A DNA stretch of 64,000 nucleotides from Bradyrhizobium murdochi (GTDB lineage: Bacteria; Pseudomonadota; Alphaproteobacteria; Rhizobiales; Xanthobacteraceae). Of this stretch, positions 8,930-17,894 are shown piece after piece. The stretch is from contig NZ_AXAU01000019.1 of NCBI RefSeq assembly GCF_000472965.1, forward strand, positions 94,341 through 158,340, in the 5' to 3' direction. The first letter of the stretch is position 1; every line of letters begins with the position of its first letter. Position numbers and translations under genes: made by a program. The notes beneath the pieces were generated by a model. That model saw nothing but the letters and a program-made list of their open reading frames with translations. It did not search any database and was not told the DNA's origin.

Positions 8930-11080
8930 TCACTCCCCGATCAACTTCAACCACTCATCTTCGGTCAGCACCGGCACGCCGTGCTTCTTGGCCTCCGCGA
9001 GTTTTGAACCCGCGCCCGGCCCCGCAACGACGTAGTCCGTTTTCTTCGACACCGAACCGGCGGCCTTGGCGCCCAGCCGCTCGGCTGTGGCCTTGGCTTC
9101 ATCCCGCGTCATCTTTTCCAGCGAGCCGGTGAACACCACGGTCTTGCCAGCGACGGCCGAATTGCTCTTGGGCTTCTCGGCGTCAATGATCTCGCTGAGC
9201 TCCTTGACCAGCCGCTCGACGATGCCGCGGTTATGGCTTTCACCGAAATAGGCGGCGACGCTCTTGATCACGGTGTCGCCGATCTGGTCGAGCGCATCCA
9301 TCTCGGCGATGGTGTCCTCGTCACCTTTGGCGATCTTGAGGCAGGCATCGTGGAAGGCGTCCCACGAGCCGTAGCCGCGCGCCAGCGCCAGCGCGGTGGT
9401 CTCGCCGACATGGCGCATGCCGAGGGCGTAGATGAAGCGCTCCAACGAAATGCGGCGGCGGTTCTCGATCGCGGCGAACAGGTTGCGCACCGAAGTTTCG
9501 CCGTAGCCCTCGATCTCCTCGAGCTTCAGCCTGGCGTTGCGTTTCGGCAGCGTGAAGATATCGGCGGGCTCCCGCACCCATTCGCGGTCGAAGAAGTACT
9601 GAAGCTGCTTCTCGCCGAGCCCGTCGATATCGAACGCCCGGCGCGACACGAAAAGTTTCAGATGCTCGATCTTCTGGAACGGACAGGCGAACTCGCCGGT
9701 ACAGCGGGCGCGCGAACCTTCCTCACCGGTCGCCGTCTCCTCGCGCACCACGTCGGTATGCAGCGGGCACGGGCACTTCTTCGGGAAGTGAAATTCCTTG
9801 GCGTTCTTTGGCCGCTTGTCGATGACGACATCGACCACCTGCGGGATCACATCGCCGGCGCGTTGGATCACGACGGTGTCGCCGAGCCTGATGTCACGGC
9901 CCTCGCGCAGCACTTCGCCCTTGTTGCCGATACCCTTGATGTAGTCCTCATTGTGCAGCGTGACGTTCTGCACGATCACGCCGCCGACGCCGACCGGCTC
10001 CAGCTTGCCGACCGGCGTGAACGAACCGGTGCGCCCGACCTGGATATCGATGTCGCGCAGCACCGTCATGGCCCGCTCGGCCGGGAATTTGTGCGCGACG
10101 GCCCAGCGCGGCGTGCGCGAGATAAAACCGAGCCGCTCCTGCCAATCGATACGGTCGATCTTGTAGACGACGCCGTCGATGTCGTAGTCAAGCTCGCCGC
10201 GCTGCTCCTCGATCTCGTGATGGAACGCGATCAAGTGCTCAACGGAGTGACAGAGTTTTGTCAGCGGATTGGTCTTGAAGCCGCAGCGCTCGAACCAGTG
10301 GATCATGTCGGTTTGAGTCTTTTCGGGCATCGCGCTCATCTGGCCCCAGGAATAGGCGAAGAAGCCGAGCGGGCGCGAGGCGGTGATGGAGGGGTCCTTC
10401 TGACGCAGCGAGCCTGCAGCCGAATTGCGCGGGTTTGCAAAAATGGTATCGCCTGCGGCCTTCTGGCGCTCGTTCAGCGCAAGGAACGCCTTCTTGGTCA
10501 TGTAGACCTCGCCGCGCACCTCGCAGATATCAGGAACGTTGCGGCCTTTCAGCTTCTGCGGCACGTCCTCGAGCGTGCGGATATTGGCGGTGACGTCCTC
10601 GCCTTCCGCGCCGTTGCCACGGGTAGCTGCGGTAACGAGTTCGCCACCCTCATAGCGCAGCGACATCGACAGCCCGTCGATCTTCGGCTCGGCGGAAAAG
10701 TTGATCTTGTCGTCCGGCAGCTTCAGGAATCGCGTGATGCGGCCGATGAAGTCCAGCACGTCCTGTTCGGCAAAGGCGTTGTCGAGCGACAACATCGGCA
10801 CCGCATGGCGGACCTTCCTGAAGCGGCCCGATGGCGTCGCGCCGATCTTTTGCGATGGCGATTCCGCTGTAACGAGCTCGGGAAACCGCTTCTCGATCGC
10901 ATTGAAGCGCTGCCGCAGGGCGTCGTATTCGGCATCGCTGATGCTGGGCGCATCTTCCTGGTAATAGCGCTTGTCGTGCTCTTCGAGCTCCAGCGCCAGC
11001 CGCATGTGCTCCACCTTGGCCTGCGCCTTGGTGAGTTTGCCGACGTCGGTAAGGGCTTTTGTTTTGGATTTTGCTATCAT
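8930..11080 (-). CDS. ligA: NAD-dependent DNA ligase
   Basis: 716 codons, full length. The adenylation domain carries the nucleotidyl-lysine in EPKIDGLS (K133). The OB fold follows, then a Cys4-type zinc region with the cysteines of CPCPLH and RCTGEFACPFQ, helix-hairpin-helix repeats, and a C-terminal BRCT domain from about 637 (KTVVFTGSLEKMTRDEA). It seals nicks in replication and repair using NAD+. It is the last gene of the long minus-strand block, downstream of recN but separated from it by a broken GIY-YIG gene and two repeats, so it probably has its own promoter. All expected domains are present. Confidence 0.97.
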   Translation of the reverse strand: MIAKSKTKALTDVGKLTKAQAKVEHMRLALELEEHDKRYYQEDAPSISDAEYDALRQRFNAIEKRFPELVTAESPSQKIGATPSGRFRKVRHAVPMLSLDNAFAEQDVLDFIGRITRFLKLPDDKINFSAEPKIDGLSMSLRYEGGELVTAATRGNGAEGEDVTANIRTLEDVPQKLKGRNVPDICEVRGEVYMTKKAFLALNERQKAAGDTIFANPRNSAAGSLRQKDPSITASRPLGFFAYSWGQMSAMPEKTQTDMIHWFERCGFKTNPLTKLCHSVEHLIAFHHEIEEQRGELDYDIDGVVYKIDRIDWQERLGFISRTPRWAVAHKFPAERAMTVLRDIDIQVGRTGSFTPVGKLEPVGVGGVIVQNVTLHNEDYIKGIGNKGEVLREGRDIRLGDTVVIQRAGDVIPQVVDVVIDKRPKNAKEFHFPKKCPCPLHTDVVREETATGEEGSRARCTGEFACPFQKIEHLKLFVSRRAFDIDGLGEKQLQYFFDREWVREPADIFTLPKRNARLKLEEIEGYGETSVRNLFAAIENRRRISLERFIYALGMRHVGETTALALARGYGSWDAFHDACLKIAKGDEDTIAEMDALDQIGDTVIKSVAAYFGESHNRGIVERLVKELSEIIDAEKPKSNSAVAGKTVVFTGSLEKMTRDEAKATAERLGAKAAGSVSKKTDYVVAGPGAGSKLAEAKKHGVPVLTEDEWLKLIGE

Positions 11081-11098
11081 GCTGGAAGCTAAGTCCCC

Positions 11099-11175
11099 GT
11101 CATTCCGGGGCGCGCGAAGCGCGAACCCGGAATCTCGAGATTCCGGGCTCGATGCGGCGCCTCGCCCCGGAATGA
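11099..11175. repeat. Family A palindromic repeat (A3)
   Basis: Full copy upstream of ligA, ending CGCCCCGGAATGA. It forms the left bracket of the broken GIY-YIG gene. Confidence 0.85.
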
Positions 11176-11205
11176 TTAGTTGTAAATAGGCAATCTGCGA
11201 TAGTC

Positions 11206-11494
11206 ATGAGCTACTACGTCTATATCATCGCAAGCCGCAGAGATGGAGCAATCTACATCGGCGTGACCAATGACATTGTGCGCCGGATCTATGAGCATCG
11301 AACGAAGGCCGTGGCCCGGCTTCACTTCCCGGTACAATATCACACGGCTGGTTTGGTTCGAAATCTACGACGACCCGATCTCGGCGATTTCTCGTGAGAA
11401 AGAACTGAAGAAGTGGAAGCGGAGCTGGAAAGTCGAGTTGATCGAGAAGGACAATCCGCAATGGAATGACTTGTACGAGTCGATCTGCAACTGA
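11206..11494 (+). pseudogene. GIY-YIG superfamily endonuclease-like gene, frameshifted
   Basis: Frame 1 from ATG 11206 encodes YYVYIIASRRDGAIYIGVTNDI...YEHRTKAV, the GIY-YIG core with an intact catalytic-type Arg/Tyr region. The expected continuation PGFTSRYNITRLVWFE...SREKELKKWKRSWKVELIEK lies in frame 2. One extra base close to 11308-11314 explains the break. Read together, the two parts make about 95 residues, the normal size of the small UPF0213-like GIY-YIG proteins. Without the repair, frame 1 ends at 11397 after 63 residues and lacks the C-terminal half. It could be a recent mutation or a sequencing error. Family-A repeats flank it on both sides. Confidence 0.8.
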
Positions 11495-11498
11495 GTTC

Positions 11499-11600
11499 GT
11501 CATTCCGGGGCGGTCCGTTAGGACCGAACCCGGAATCTCGAGATTCTCAGGGGCGCAAGGGCGCCCCATAGTTCGATGCTTCGCATCGCCCCGGAATGAC
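11499..11600. repeat. Family A palindromic repeat (A4)
   Basis: Copy with an enlarged centre (about 102 bases), from GTCATTCCGGGGCG to CGCCCCGGAATGAC. It abuts the recN stop codon. Confidence 0.85.
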
Positions 11601-11602
11601 GG

Positions 11603-13273
11603 CTAGGAGGCCGCCCTCAATAGCCGTTCCGCCGCGGCCCGCGCTTCCGCCGTGATCTCCGCCCCCGCCAGCATGCGGGCGATTTCCTCGCGGCGGTGGT
11701 CGGCGGCGAGCGCGTTGACGCGGGTGGCGACGCGCTTGCCCTTGTCGAGCGCGTCCTTGGAAATCAGCAAATGCTGGTTGGCGCGTGCCGCGACCTGCGG
11801 CGCATGCGTCACCGCCATTACCTGAACCTGGCCGGCGAGCCGCGACAGCCGCGCGCCGATCGCATCCGCCACCGCGCCGCCGACGCCGGTATCGATTTCG
11901 TCGAACACCAGCGTCGGCGCGGAGCCGCGATCGGACAACACAACCTTGAGCGCCAGCAGGAACCGCGACAGCTCGCCGCCGGAAGCGACCTTCATCAATG
12001 GTCCCGGCTTTGTCCCCGGATTGGTCTGAACCCAGAACTCGACGCGGTCGATGCCCTGCGGCCCAGGTGACTTCGCATCGGTGTCGACCTGCGTCATGAA
12101 TTTCGCGCGATCGAGTTTCAGCGGCGCGAGTTCGGCGTTCACGGCCTTGTTGAGTTTTTCGGCGGACTTGCTGCGGGCTGCAGACAGCTTCGCCGCCGCC
12201 GCGCCGTAGCGCTGGTCGGCCTCGGCAGCCGCCGCTTCCAGCTTCTTCAGCCGATCCGCGCCGGCGTCGATCAGTGCGACGTCGGAGACGAATTTGGCCG
12301 CCAGTGCCGCCAGTCCATCGACCGGAGTCGAATATTTGCGCGAGGCGGCGCGCAGCGCAAACAGCCGCTCCTCGATCCGCTCCAGCTCGGCCGGATCGAA
12401 ATCGGCCGCAACCAGCGCGGCGCTGAGATGCTGGTCGGCCTCTTCCAGCGCGTTGATCGCGATGTCGATCGCCTTCACCGCCGGCTCGACCAGCGCCGGC
12501 GAATTGGCGGCGCGGCGCTCGAGGCGGCGCACGGCCGCCGCCAGCGCCGGCACCGGCGAGTTGTGGCCGCCAACCGCCTCCTGCGCCTCACGCAGGTCGC
12601 TGGCGATCTTCTCGCCCTGCATCATGGTGGTGCGGCGTTCGGCGAGCGCGGTCTCCTCGCCGTCCTTCGGCTTCAGCGCTTTGAGTTCGTCGGCGGCGTG
12701 ACGCAAATAATCCGCCTCGCGCGCGGCGCGTTCCATGCTGGCGCGATGCTCGTCGAGCGCCTGATTGGCGGTGCGCCGCGCCTCCCACAGCGTCTCCAGC
12801 GCGGCGACTTCTTTTTCCAGCCCGGCAAACGCGTCGAGCAACTGCCGGTGCGTCGAAGCATCGACCAGCGCGCGCTCGTCATGCTGACCGTGAATTTCGA
12901 CCAGCGCCGCCCCTACCGCCTTCAGGGTCTGCACGCTGATCGACTGGTCGTTGATGAAGGCGCGGGTGCGGCCGTCAGCGAGCTGCACGCGGCGAAGAAT
13001 CATTTCGCCGGTGTCGTCGAGGCCGTTCTCGGAAAGGATCGCTGTCGCGGGATGGCCCTTGGGAACGTCGAAGCTGGCCGTCACCTGGCCCTGCTCCGCG
13101 CCATGGCGAACCAGGCCCGCATCACCGCGGCCGCCGAGCGCCAGCGCAAAGGCATCGAGCAGGATGGATTTGCCCGCGCCGGTTTCGCCGGTCAGCACCG
13201 CGAGGCCACGGGAGAATTCGATATCGAGCCGTTCGATCAGGACGATGTCACGGATCGACAGACGCGCCAGCAT
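11603..13273 (-). CDS. recN: DNA repair protein RecN
   Basis: 556 codons, normal length. This is an SMC-like ATPase of recombinational double-strand-break repair. Walker A is GETGAGKS at residues 29-36. The long central part is Ala/Glu-rich coiled coil. The C-terminal half has the ABC signature (SGGELSRFLLALK) and Walker B in LVFDEIDTGVGG. The gene lies between bamD and ligA, an order common in rhizobia and relatives. No SOS box was identified with confidence upstream. Two palindromic elements separate it from bamD. Confidence 0.96.
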   Translation of the reverse strand: MLARLSIRDIVLIERLDIEFSRGLAVLTGETGAGKSILLDAFALALGGRGDAGLVRHGAEQGQVTASFDVPKGHPATAILSENGLDDTGEMILRRVQLADGRTRAFINDQSISVQTLKAVGAALVEIHGQHDERALVDASTHRQLLDAFAGLEKEVAALETLWEARRTANQALDEHRASMERAAREADYLRHAADELKALKPKDGEETALAERRTTMMQGEKIASDLREAQEAVGGHNSPVPALAAAVRRLERRAANSPALVEPAVKAIDIAINALEEADQHLSAALVAADFDPAELERIEERLFALRAASRKYSTPVDGLAALAAKFVSDVALIDAGADRLKKLEAAAAEADQRYGAAAAKLSAARSKSAEKLNKAVNAELAPLKLDRAKFMTQVDTDAKSPGPQGIDRVEFWVQTNPGTKPGPLMKVASGGELSRFLLALKVVLSDRGSAPTLVFDEIDTGVGGAVADAIGARLSRLAGQVQVMAVTHAPQVAARANQHLLISKDALDKGKRVATRVNALAADHRREEIARMLAGAEITAEARAAAERLLRAAS

Positions 13274-13286
13274 GCGAAGTCAATTC

Positions 13287-13362
13287 CTAGTGGTCCGGTT
13301 CTAACATTCGCTCCCCGCCGGGGAGCCACTTTTGCGAATGTTAGAATCAAAAGGACCACTAG
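13287..13362. repeat. Family C palindrome 1
   Basis: A near-perfect inverted repeat starting CTAGTGGTCC and ending GGACCACTAG, with inner arms CTAACATTCG and CGAATGTTAG. It lies directly upstream of recN. Confidence 0.85.
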
Positions 13363-13377
13363 CAAATATCAAGCTGG

Positions 13378-13455
13378 TAGTGGAGCTTTATGGATTTGAC
13401 ATTCGCTTCACGAAGTCGCGGCAAGTATCGAGCGAATGTCAAATCCGCTCCACTA
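13378..13455. repeat. Family C palindrome 2, overlapping the bamD stop
   Basis: A second inverted repeat of the same design but different arms: TAGTGGAGC...GATTTGACATTCGCT on the left, AGCGAATGTCAAATC...GCTCCACTA on the right. Its right end supplies the TAG stop of bamD (13453-13455). Confidence 0.85.
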
Positions 13456-14439
13456 CCCGAGACCCAACTTCTTGAAGGCCCTGGAAATATAGGACCCCTT
13501 GTTCTCGCTCGGCTCGAGACCGCCCGACTTTACAAGATTATAGGCGTCCTTGTACCAGCGGCTGTCAGGAAAATTGTGCCCAAGTACGGCTGCCGCCGTC
13601 TGCGCCTCGCCGACGATGCCGATCGCCATATAGGCCTCGGTGAGTCGCGCCAGCGCTTCCTCGACATGCCGCGTGGTCTGGTAGCGAGTGACCACGGTCT
13701 TGAAGCGGTTGATGGCGGCGGTGTAGTCGCGCCGTTCCATGTAGTAGCGGCCGACGTCCATTTCCTTGCCGGCGAGCTGGTCGCGCGCGCCTTCGAGCTT
13801 GGCCTTGGCGGAGTTGGCGTACTCCGAGGTCGGATATTTGCGAATCACCTCTTCCAGCGCCGCGATCGCCTTTTCGGTGCGGCCCTGGTCGCGAGAGATG
13901 TCCGGGATCTGGTCGTAATGCGAAGCCGCAATCAGATATTGCGCGTAGGCCGCATCGGGGCTGCCGGGATGCAGCGTGACGTAACGCGTCGCTGCGCCGA
14001 TGCAGCTATCGTAATCGCCGGCATTGTAAAAGGAGTAGGCCGACATCAGGAGCGATTTGCGTGCCCAGTCGGAATAAGGATGCTGGCGATCGACCTCCTC
14101 GAATTTCTTGGATGCCGCCTTCAGATCCTTGCGCTGGTTCATCAGGTACAAGCCCTCATTGTAGAGCTTGTCCGCCGGCTCCTCGTTGAAGGTGTCGTCC
14201 TTTTGCGTGAACTTGTCCCAGAGCGCGCCGGTGCCGCAGCCGCTCAAGGGAATGGCAAGCACGATCAACCCTGCAGCCAGACGTAGCGAGCGTCCGGCGC
14301 GAGCGAGGCTGGAGCGCCCGAGTGATTGGCCTGATTCGAGCGTCATACGCTGTGCCGACATGGAATTTGTGACCTGACGCCCCGTGATGCGACTGATGAG
14401 TGAGCCCGCCCGTCCGTGAACCGCAGCCATGGACGTCAT
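13453..14439 (-). CDS. bamD: Outer membrane assembly lipoprotein BamD
   Basis: 328 codons from ATG 14439; a second in-frame ATG at 14361 would give 302 codons and may be the true start. A signal sequence ends in the lipobox IPLSGC (Cys68 of the long form), so the mature protein is an outer-membrane lipoprotein facing the periplasm. TPR-type helices follow (YNEGLYLMNQRKDLKAASKKFEEV and later repeats). BamD recruits BamA and folds beta-barrel proteins. It follows lpxC in the same direction with a 245-base gap, in which I see no gene. Its stop codon lies inside a palindromic repeat. Confidence 0.94.
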   Translation of the reverse strand: MTSMAAVHGRAGSLISRITGRQVTNSMSAQRMTLESGQSLGRSSLARAGRSLRLAAGLIVLAIPLSGCGTGALWDKFTQKDDTFNEEPADKLYNEGLYLMNQRKDLKAASKKFEEVDRQHPYSDWARKSLLMSAYSFYNAGDYDSCIGAATRYVTLHPGSPDAAYAQYLIAASHYDQIPDISRDQGRTEKAIAALEEVIRKYPTSEYANSAKAKLEGARDQLAGKEMDVGRYYMERRDYTAAINRFKTVVTRYQTTRHVEEALARLTEAYMAIGIVGEAQTAAAVLGHNFPDSRWYKDAYNLVKSGGLEPSENKGSYISRAFKKLGLG

Positions 14440-14684
14440 ATTCCCCGTGCCCCAAATTTCTTGAGCCCAATACGCTCGGTGCCCAATTCTTTAAGGCCCG
14501 TGGCGCCTTGTGGTGCTACCGCGGGCTTCTCTAGCCGAAAAATGGTCCTCGACCAACCGAATACGCAGCCAATTCGCCCGGATTAAGGCGGCTGAACGGC
14601 CACGTTACCACCGTGGTTACCACGGAAAACGCGCCCAAGCGGCGCAAAACAGCTCAAAATTCAGAGCTTTTGCAAAGACGAAAG

Positions 14685-15644
14685 TCAGGAAACGTCGGGA
14701 CCATAGGCCGGGGCTATCATGCCGCCCACCATGCCTGCGCCGGCCTCGACATAAGCGCGGGGACGGCGTGCCGGTTCAGCCTCGACCACCCGCCAGGCGC
14801 TGCGATCGGCCAACAGGGCGGTCAGCACGGCGTGGTTCAGCTTGTGGCCGCCACGTACTGAACGGTAGGCGCCGAGCAGCGGCAGACCAGCCAGGGTCAA
14901 ATCACCGACCGCATCCAGCGCCTTGTGGCGAGCGCACTCATCGCTGAAGCGCAGCCCTTCGGTGTTCAGCAGGCGGGCTTCGTCGAACACCACCGTGTTC
15001 TCAAACGAGGCACCACGCGCATAACCGGCGCTCCAGAGCCGCGCGACGTTGTTCATGAAGCCAAAAGTCCGGGCGCGGGAAATCTCGCGGCGGAAGCTTT
15101 CGGGGCTGAGATCGATGGAATATTTCTGGCAGCCGATCATGGCGTTGTTGAAGTCGATCTCGACCTCGACGCGAAACCCGTTGCCATGCGGGCGCAACTC
15201 GCCAAAACTGTCGCCGATCGCAACCTGCACCGGCTTGAGCACCTGAATGAAGCGGCGGGAGGCCGACTGGGTGACGATGCCGGCCTGATCGATAGCGGCA
15301 ACGAAAGCCGCCGCGCTGCCGTCCATGATCGGAACTTCGGGGCCGTCGACTTCGATGATGGCGTTGTCGACACCCATGCCGCGCAGGGCAGCAAGGACAT
15401 GTTCTGCGGTGGAAACCAGCGGACCTTCGCGGTCGCCAAGAACGGTAGCAAGATCGGTGGCAGTTACGGCGGCGGCTACTGCGGGAACCTCACGATCGGC
15501 TTCGTCCAGGCCGGTACGGACAAAAACAAAACCCGCATCCACAGGAGCAGGTCCAAGCGTGAGGCTGACAGGTAATCCGGAATGAACGCCAACACCCGTT
15601 ACGGTGGCTTGCGACCGAAGCGTCGTTTGGCGACTGAATTTCAT
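14685..15644 (-). CDS. lpxC: UDP-3-O-acyl-N-acetylglucosamine deacetylase
   Basis: 319 codons. LpxC performs the first committed step of lipid A synthesis. Zinc ligands are in place: H82 (TAEHVLAAL), H240 and D244 (ARHKALDAVGD). The catalytic His267 is in GGHKLNHAVL. The usual duplicated two-domain fold length is present. The gene lies downstream of ftsZ with its own 350-base upstream region, which suggests a separate promoter, as in many alphaproteobacteria. Confidence 0.96.
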   Translation of the reverse strand: MKFSRQTTLRSQATVTGVGVHSGLPVSLTLGPAPVDAGFVFVRTGLDEADREVPAVAAAVTATDLATVLGDREGPLVSTAEHVLAALRGMGVDNAIIEVDGPEVPIMDGSAAAFVAAIDQAGIVTQSASRRFIQVLKPVQVAIGDSFGELRPHGNGFRVEVEIDFNNAMIGCQKYSIDLSPESFRREISRARTFGFMNNVARLWSAGYARGASFENTVVFDEARLLNTEGLRFSDECARHKALDAVGDLTLAGLPLLGAYRSVRGGHKLNHAVLTALLADRSAWRVVEAEPARRPRAYVEAGAGMVGGMIAPAYGPDVS

Positions 15645-15941
15645 CGATAACTGCCCACTACCCGACTTAACCTAAAGACGGGAACCGCGCGCTAGCGTCG
15701 ATTCGCGTTCTAGGCATCCCCAAAGTCACGGCAGACCATAGTCATTGCCCTAAGGCGCACAACTCACGCTTCTTTACGGATTGTTACCCTATCTCTGCCG
15801 CATTCGCGCCAAGGGTTAACCAAACTCCGACGCGGCCGGACGCTGTTCGAGCTTCGATACCTGATCACGAAATGGATAATTAATGATTTAAAATCAGTTG
15901 GTTGGCGCGTCCGCTGGACCTCGGCACTAGGCCAAAGAGAA
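15645..15941. other. Intergenic region upstream of lpxC
   Basis: About 300 bases without a supportable gene between lpxC and the ftsZ terminator. It is AT-richer than its neighbours near 15870-15900 (GATAATTAATGATTTAAAAT) and contains GGGTTAACC near 15815. That is a plausible promoter region for lpxC, but no -35/-10 pair can be assigned with confidence. Confidence 0.4.
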
Positions 15942-15967
15942 GGGCCCCGACCGTTCCAGCGGGGCCC
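15942..15967 (-). terminator. Probable ftsZ terminator
   Basis: On the minus strand GGGCCCCG and CGGGGCCC form an 8-bp stem with a 10-base loop, followed by TTCTCTTT. It begins about 28 bases after the ftsZ stop. Confidence 0.7.
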
Positions 15968-15995
15968 CTTGGATCACCTCGATTGTAACAAAAGC

Positions 15996-17807
15996 TCAGT
16001 TGGCCTGGCGTCGGAGGAAGGCCGGGATATCAAGATGGTCGTCGCCCTGTGGCGCCGGTGCAACAGGTGCCGGGCGGCCATGGGCGTCCAGACCCTGCGG
16101 CGCCGAGCGCTTTGCATACTCCGATACCGGCTCGTGATTCGCCATTTGCTGGGCGACGGTGCGCTGCGGCTTGCGTTCGGGCAGCGGCGGCAGCGGCGCC
16201 ATCGACGGGCCCGAGGCACGTGCCGCGATCGGCGGCTCGGTCTCTTCGTCGCGGCGGCCGAGGCCGACATTGGCGAGCCGCTGCAGCAGCGACAGCCGCG
16301 TCTTCTGCGGGTGCTCCTCCTCGGGCTCGCCGCGAGCGTGCCGGATCTCGGCCTGGGCGGGCATCGGGAGGTCCTCGAACTTCGGCATCCGCGGCGTGCG
16401 GGCCGGCGGACGTTCGGCCGCCTGCGGGATGAAGGTTTCAGGCGCCGGCGCCTCCGGCTCGACGCGGGCGGCCTCCTTGTGATCCGGGAACAGCGTCGGC
16501 TTTTGCGCGATCGGGCGAACCGTGACGTCGCCGTAGGAGGCGGGCTGGATCGGGGCCTGTTGCGGCGTCTCAACCGCCGCAGCAATCGCGGCAAGCGCCG
16601 CGCGCTCGACGTTGCCGCGCTGTGCCGGCGTAGCGGCAGGAGCCGGTGCCGGAGCACCTGCCTGCTGCGCAGCCGCCGGCTCGAGCTTCTGGGCGCGTTC
16701 GGCCAGGCGCGCATTGTCGGCGCGCAGGCGAGCGGTCAGTTCGGCCAGCCGGTTGTCCGGCGAAGACGGCGTGGCAGAGGCGGTGGTTGCGGTGGTGGTG
16801 GCAGTGGCAGCGGCGGCGGTGCCCGCGTTGCGCGCAATCTGCGACTGGTCGATGCCGGTCGCGACCACGGAGACGCGGATGATGCCGTCGAGCGATTCGT
16901 CGAAGGTGGCGCCGACGATGATGTTGGCGTCCTGGTCGACTTCCTCGCGAATCCGCGTGGCGGCTTCGTCGACTTCGAACAGCGTGAGGTCCTTGCCGCC
17001 GGTGATCGAGATCAACAGGCCGCGCGCCCCCTTCATCGAGGAATCATCGATCAGCGGGTTGGCGATCGCAGCTTCGGCCGCGGTCAGCGCGCGCTTCTCG
17101 CCGGTCGCCTCGCCGGTGCCCATCATCGCCTTGCCCATTTCCCTCATCACCGCCCTTACGTCGGCGAAGTCGAGATTGATCAGGCCTTCCTTCACCATGA
17201 GGTCGGTGATGCAGGCGACGCCCGAATAGAGCACCTGGTCGGCCATCGCGAAGGCGTCGGCGAAGGTGGTCTTTTCGTTGGCGACCCGGAACAGGTTCTG
17301 GTTCGGGATGATCAGCAGCGTGTCGACCACCTTGTGCAGCTCGGCGATGCCGGACTCGGCGGTGCGCATGCGGCGCTGGCCTTCGAAATGGAACGGCTTG
17401 GTGACGACGCCGACGGTGAGGATGCCCATGTCGCGCGCGGTCTTGGCAATCACCGGAGCGGCGCCGGTGCCGGTGCCGCCGCCCATGCCGGCGGTGACGA
17501 ACACCATGTTGGCGCCCGAGAGATGGTCGCGCAGCTCGTCGATCACTTCCTGCGCCGCCGCCGCGCCGACATCAGGCTGGGACCCCGCGCCGAGGCCCTG
17601 CGTCACCTGGGTGCCCATCTGCACGATGCGCTGGGCCTTCGACATGGTCAGCGCCTGCGCGTCGGTGTTGGCGACGACGAAATCGACCCCCTGCAACCCG
17701 GCAGTGATCATGTTGTTGACGGCATTGCCGCCTGCGCCACCGACGCCGAAGACGGTAATCCGCGGTTTCAGCTCGCTGATGTCAGGGGGGGTCAGATTGA
17801 GTGCCAT
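15996..17807 (-). CDS. ftsZ: Cell division GTPase FtsZ (long linker form)
   Basis: 603 codons. The GTPase core carries GGAGGNAVNNM near 23-33 and the tubulin signature GGGTGTGAAP at 109-118. The T7-loop region NLDFADVRAVM follows. From roughly residue 320 to 585 there is a Pro/Ala-rich, low-complexity linker. The extreme C-terminus DDHLDIPAFLRRQAN is the conserved peptide that binds FtsA. It polymerises at midcell and directs septal wall synthesis. The linker makes it about 220 residues longer than E. coli FtsZ, a feature of alphaproteobacteria. The gene follows ftsA by 87 bases. Confidence 0.97.
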   Translation of the reverse strand: MALNLTPPDISELKPRITVFGVGGAGGNAVNNMITAGLQGVDFVVANTDAQALTMSKAQRIVQMGTQVTQGLGAGSQPDVGAAAAQEVIDELRDHLSGANMVFVTAGMGGGTGTGAAPVIAKTARDMGILTVGVVTKPFHFEGQRRMRTAESGIAELHKVVDTLLIIPNQNLFRVANEKTTFADAFAMADQVLYSGVACITDLMVKEGLINLDFADVRAVMREMGKAMMGTGEATGEKRALTAAEAAIANPLIDDSSMKGARGLLISITGGKDLTLFEVDEAATRIREEVDQDANIIVGATFDESLDGIIRVSVVATGIDQSQIARNAGTAAAATATTTATTASATPSSPDNRLAELTARLRADNARLAERAQKLEPAAAQQAGAPAPAPAATPAQRGNVERAALAAIAAAVETPQQAPIQPASYGDVTVRPIAQKPTLFPDHKEAARVEPEAPAPETFIPQAAERPPARTPRMPKFEDLPMPAQAEIRHARGEPEEEHPQKTRLSLLQRLANVGLGRRDEETEPPIAARASGPSMAPLPPLPERKPQRTVAQQMANHEPVSEYAKRSAPQGLDAHGRPAPVAPAPQGDDHLDIPAFLRRQAN

Positions 17808-17894
17808 GGTTGCCTCTCTACGACGCGCGCGTTGGTTCGCCCCGGCCGGCGGCCGCGGGATTTGGTGAAAATCGTTTGGTCACAGGACCGGTCA

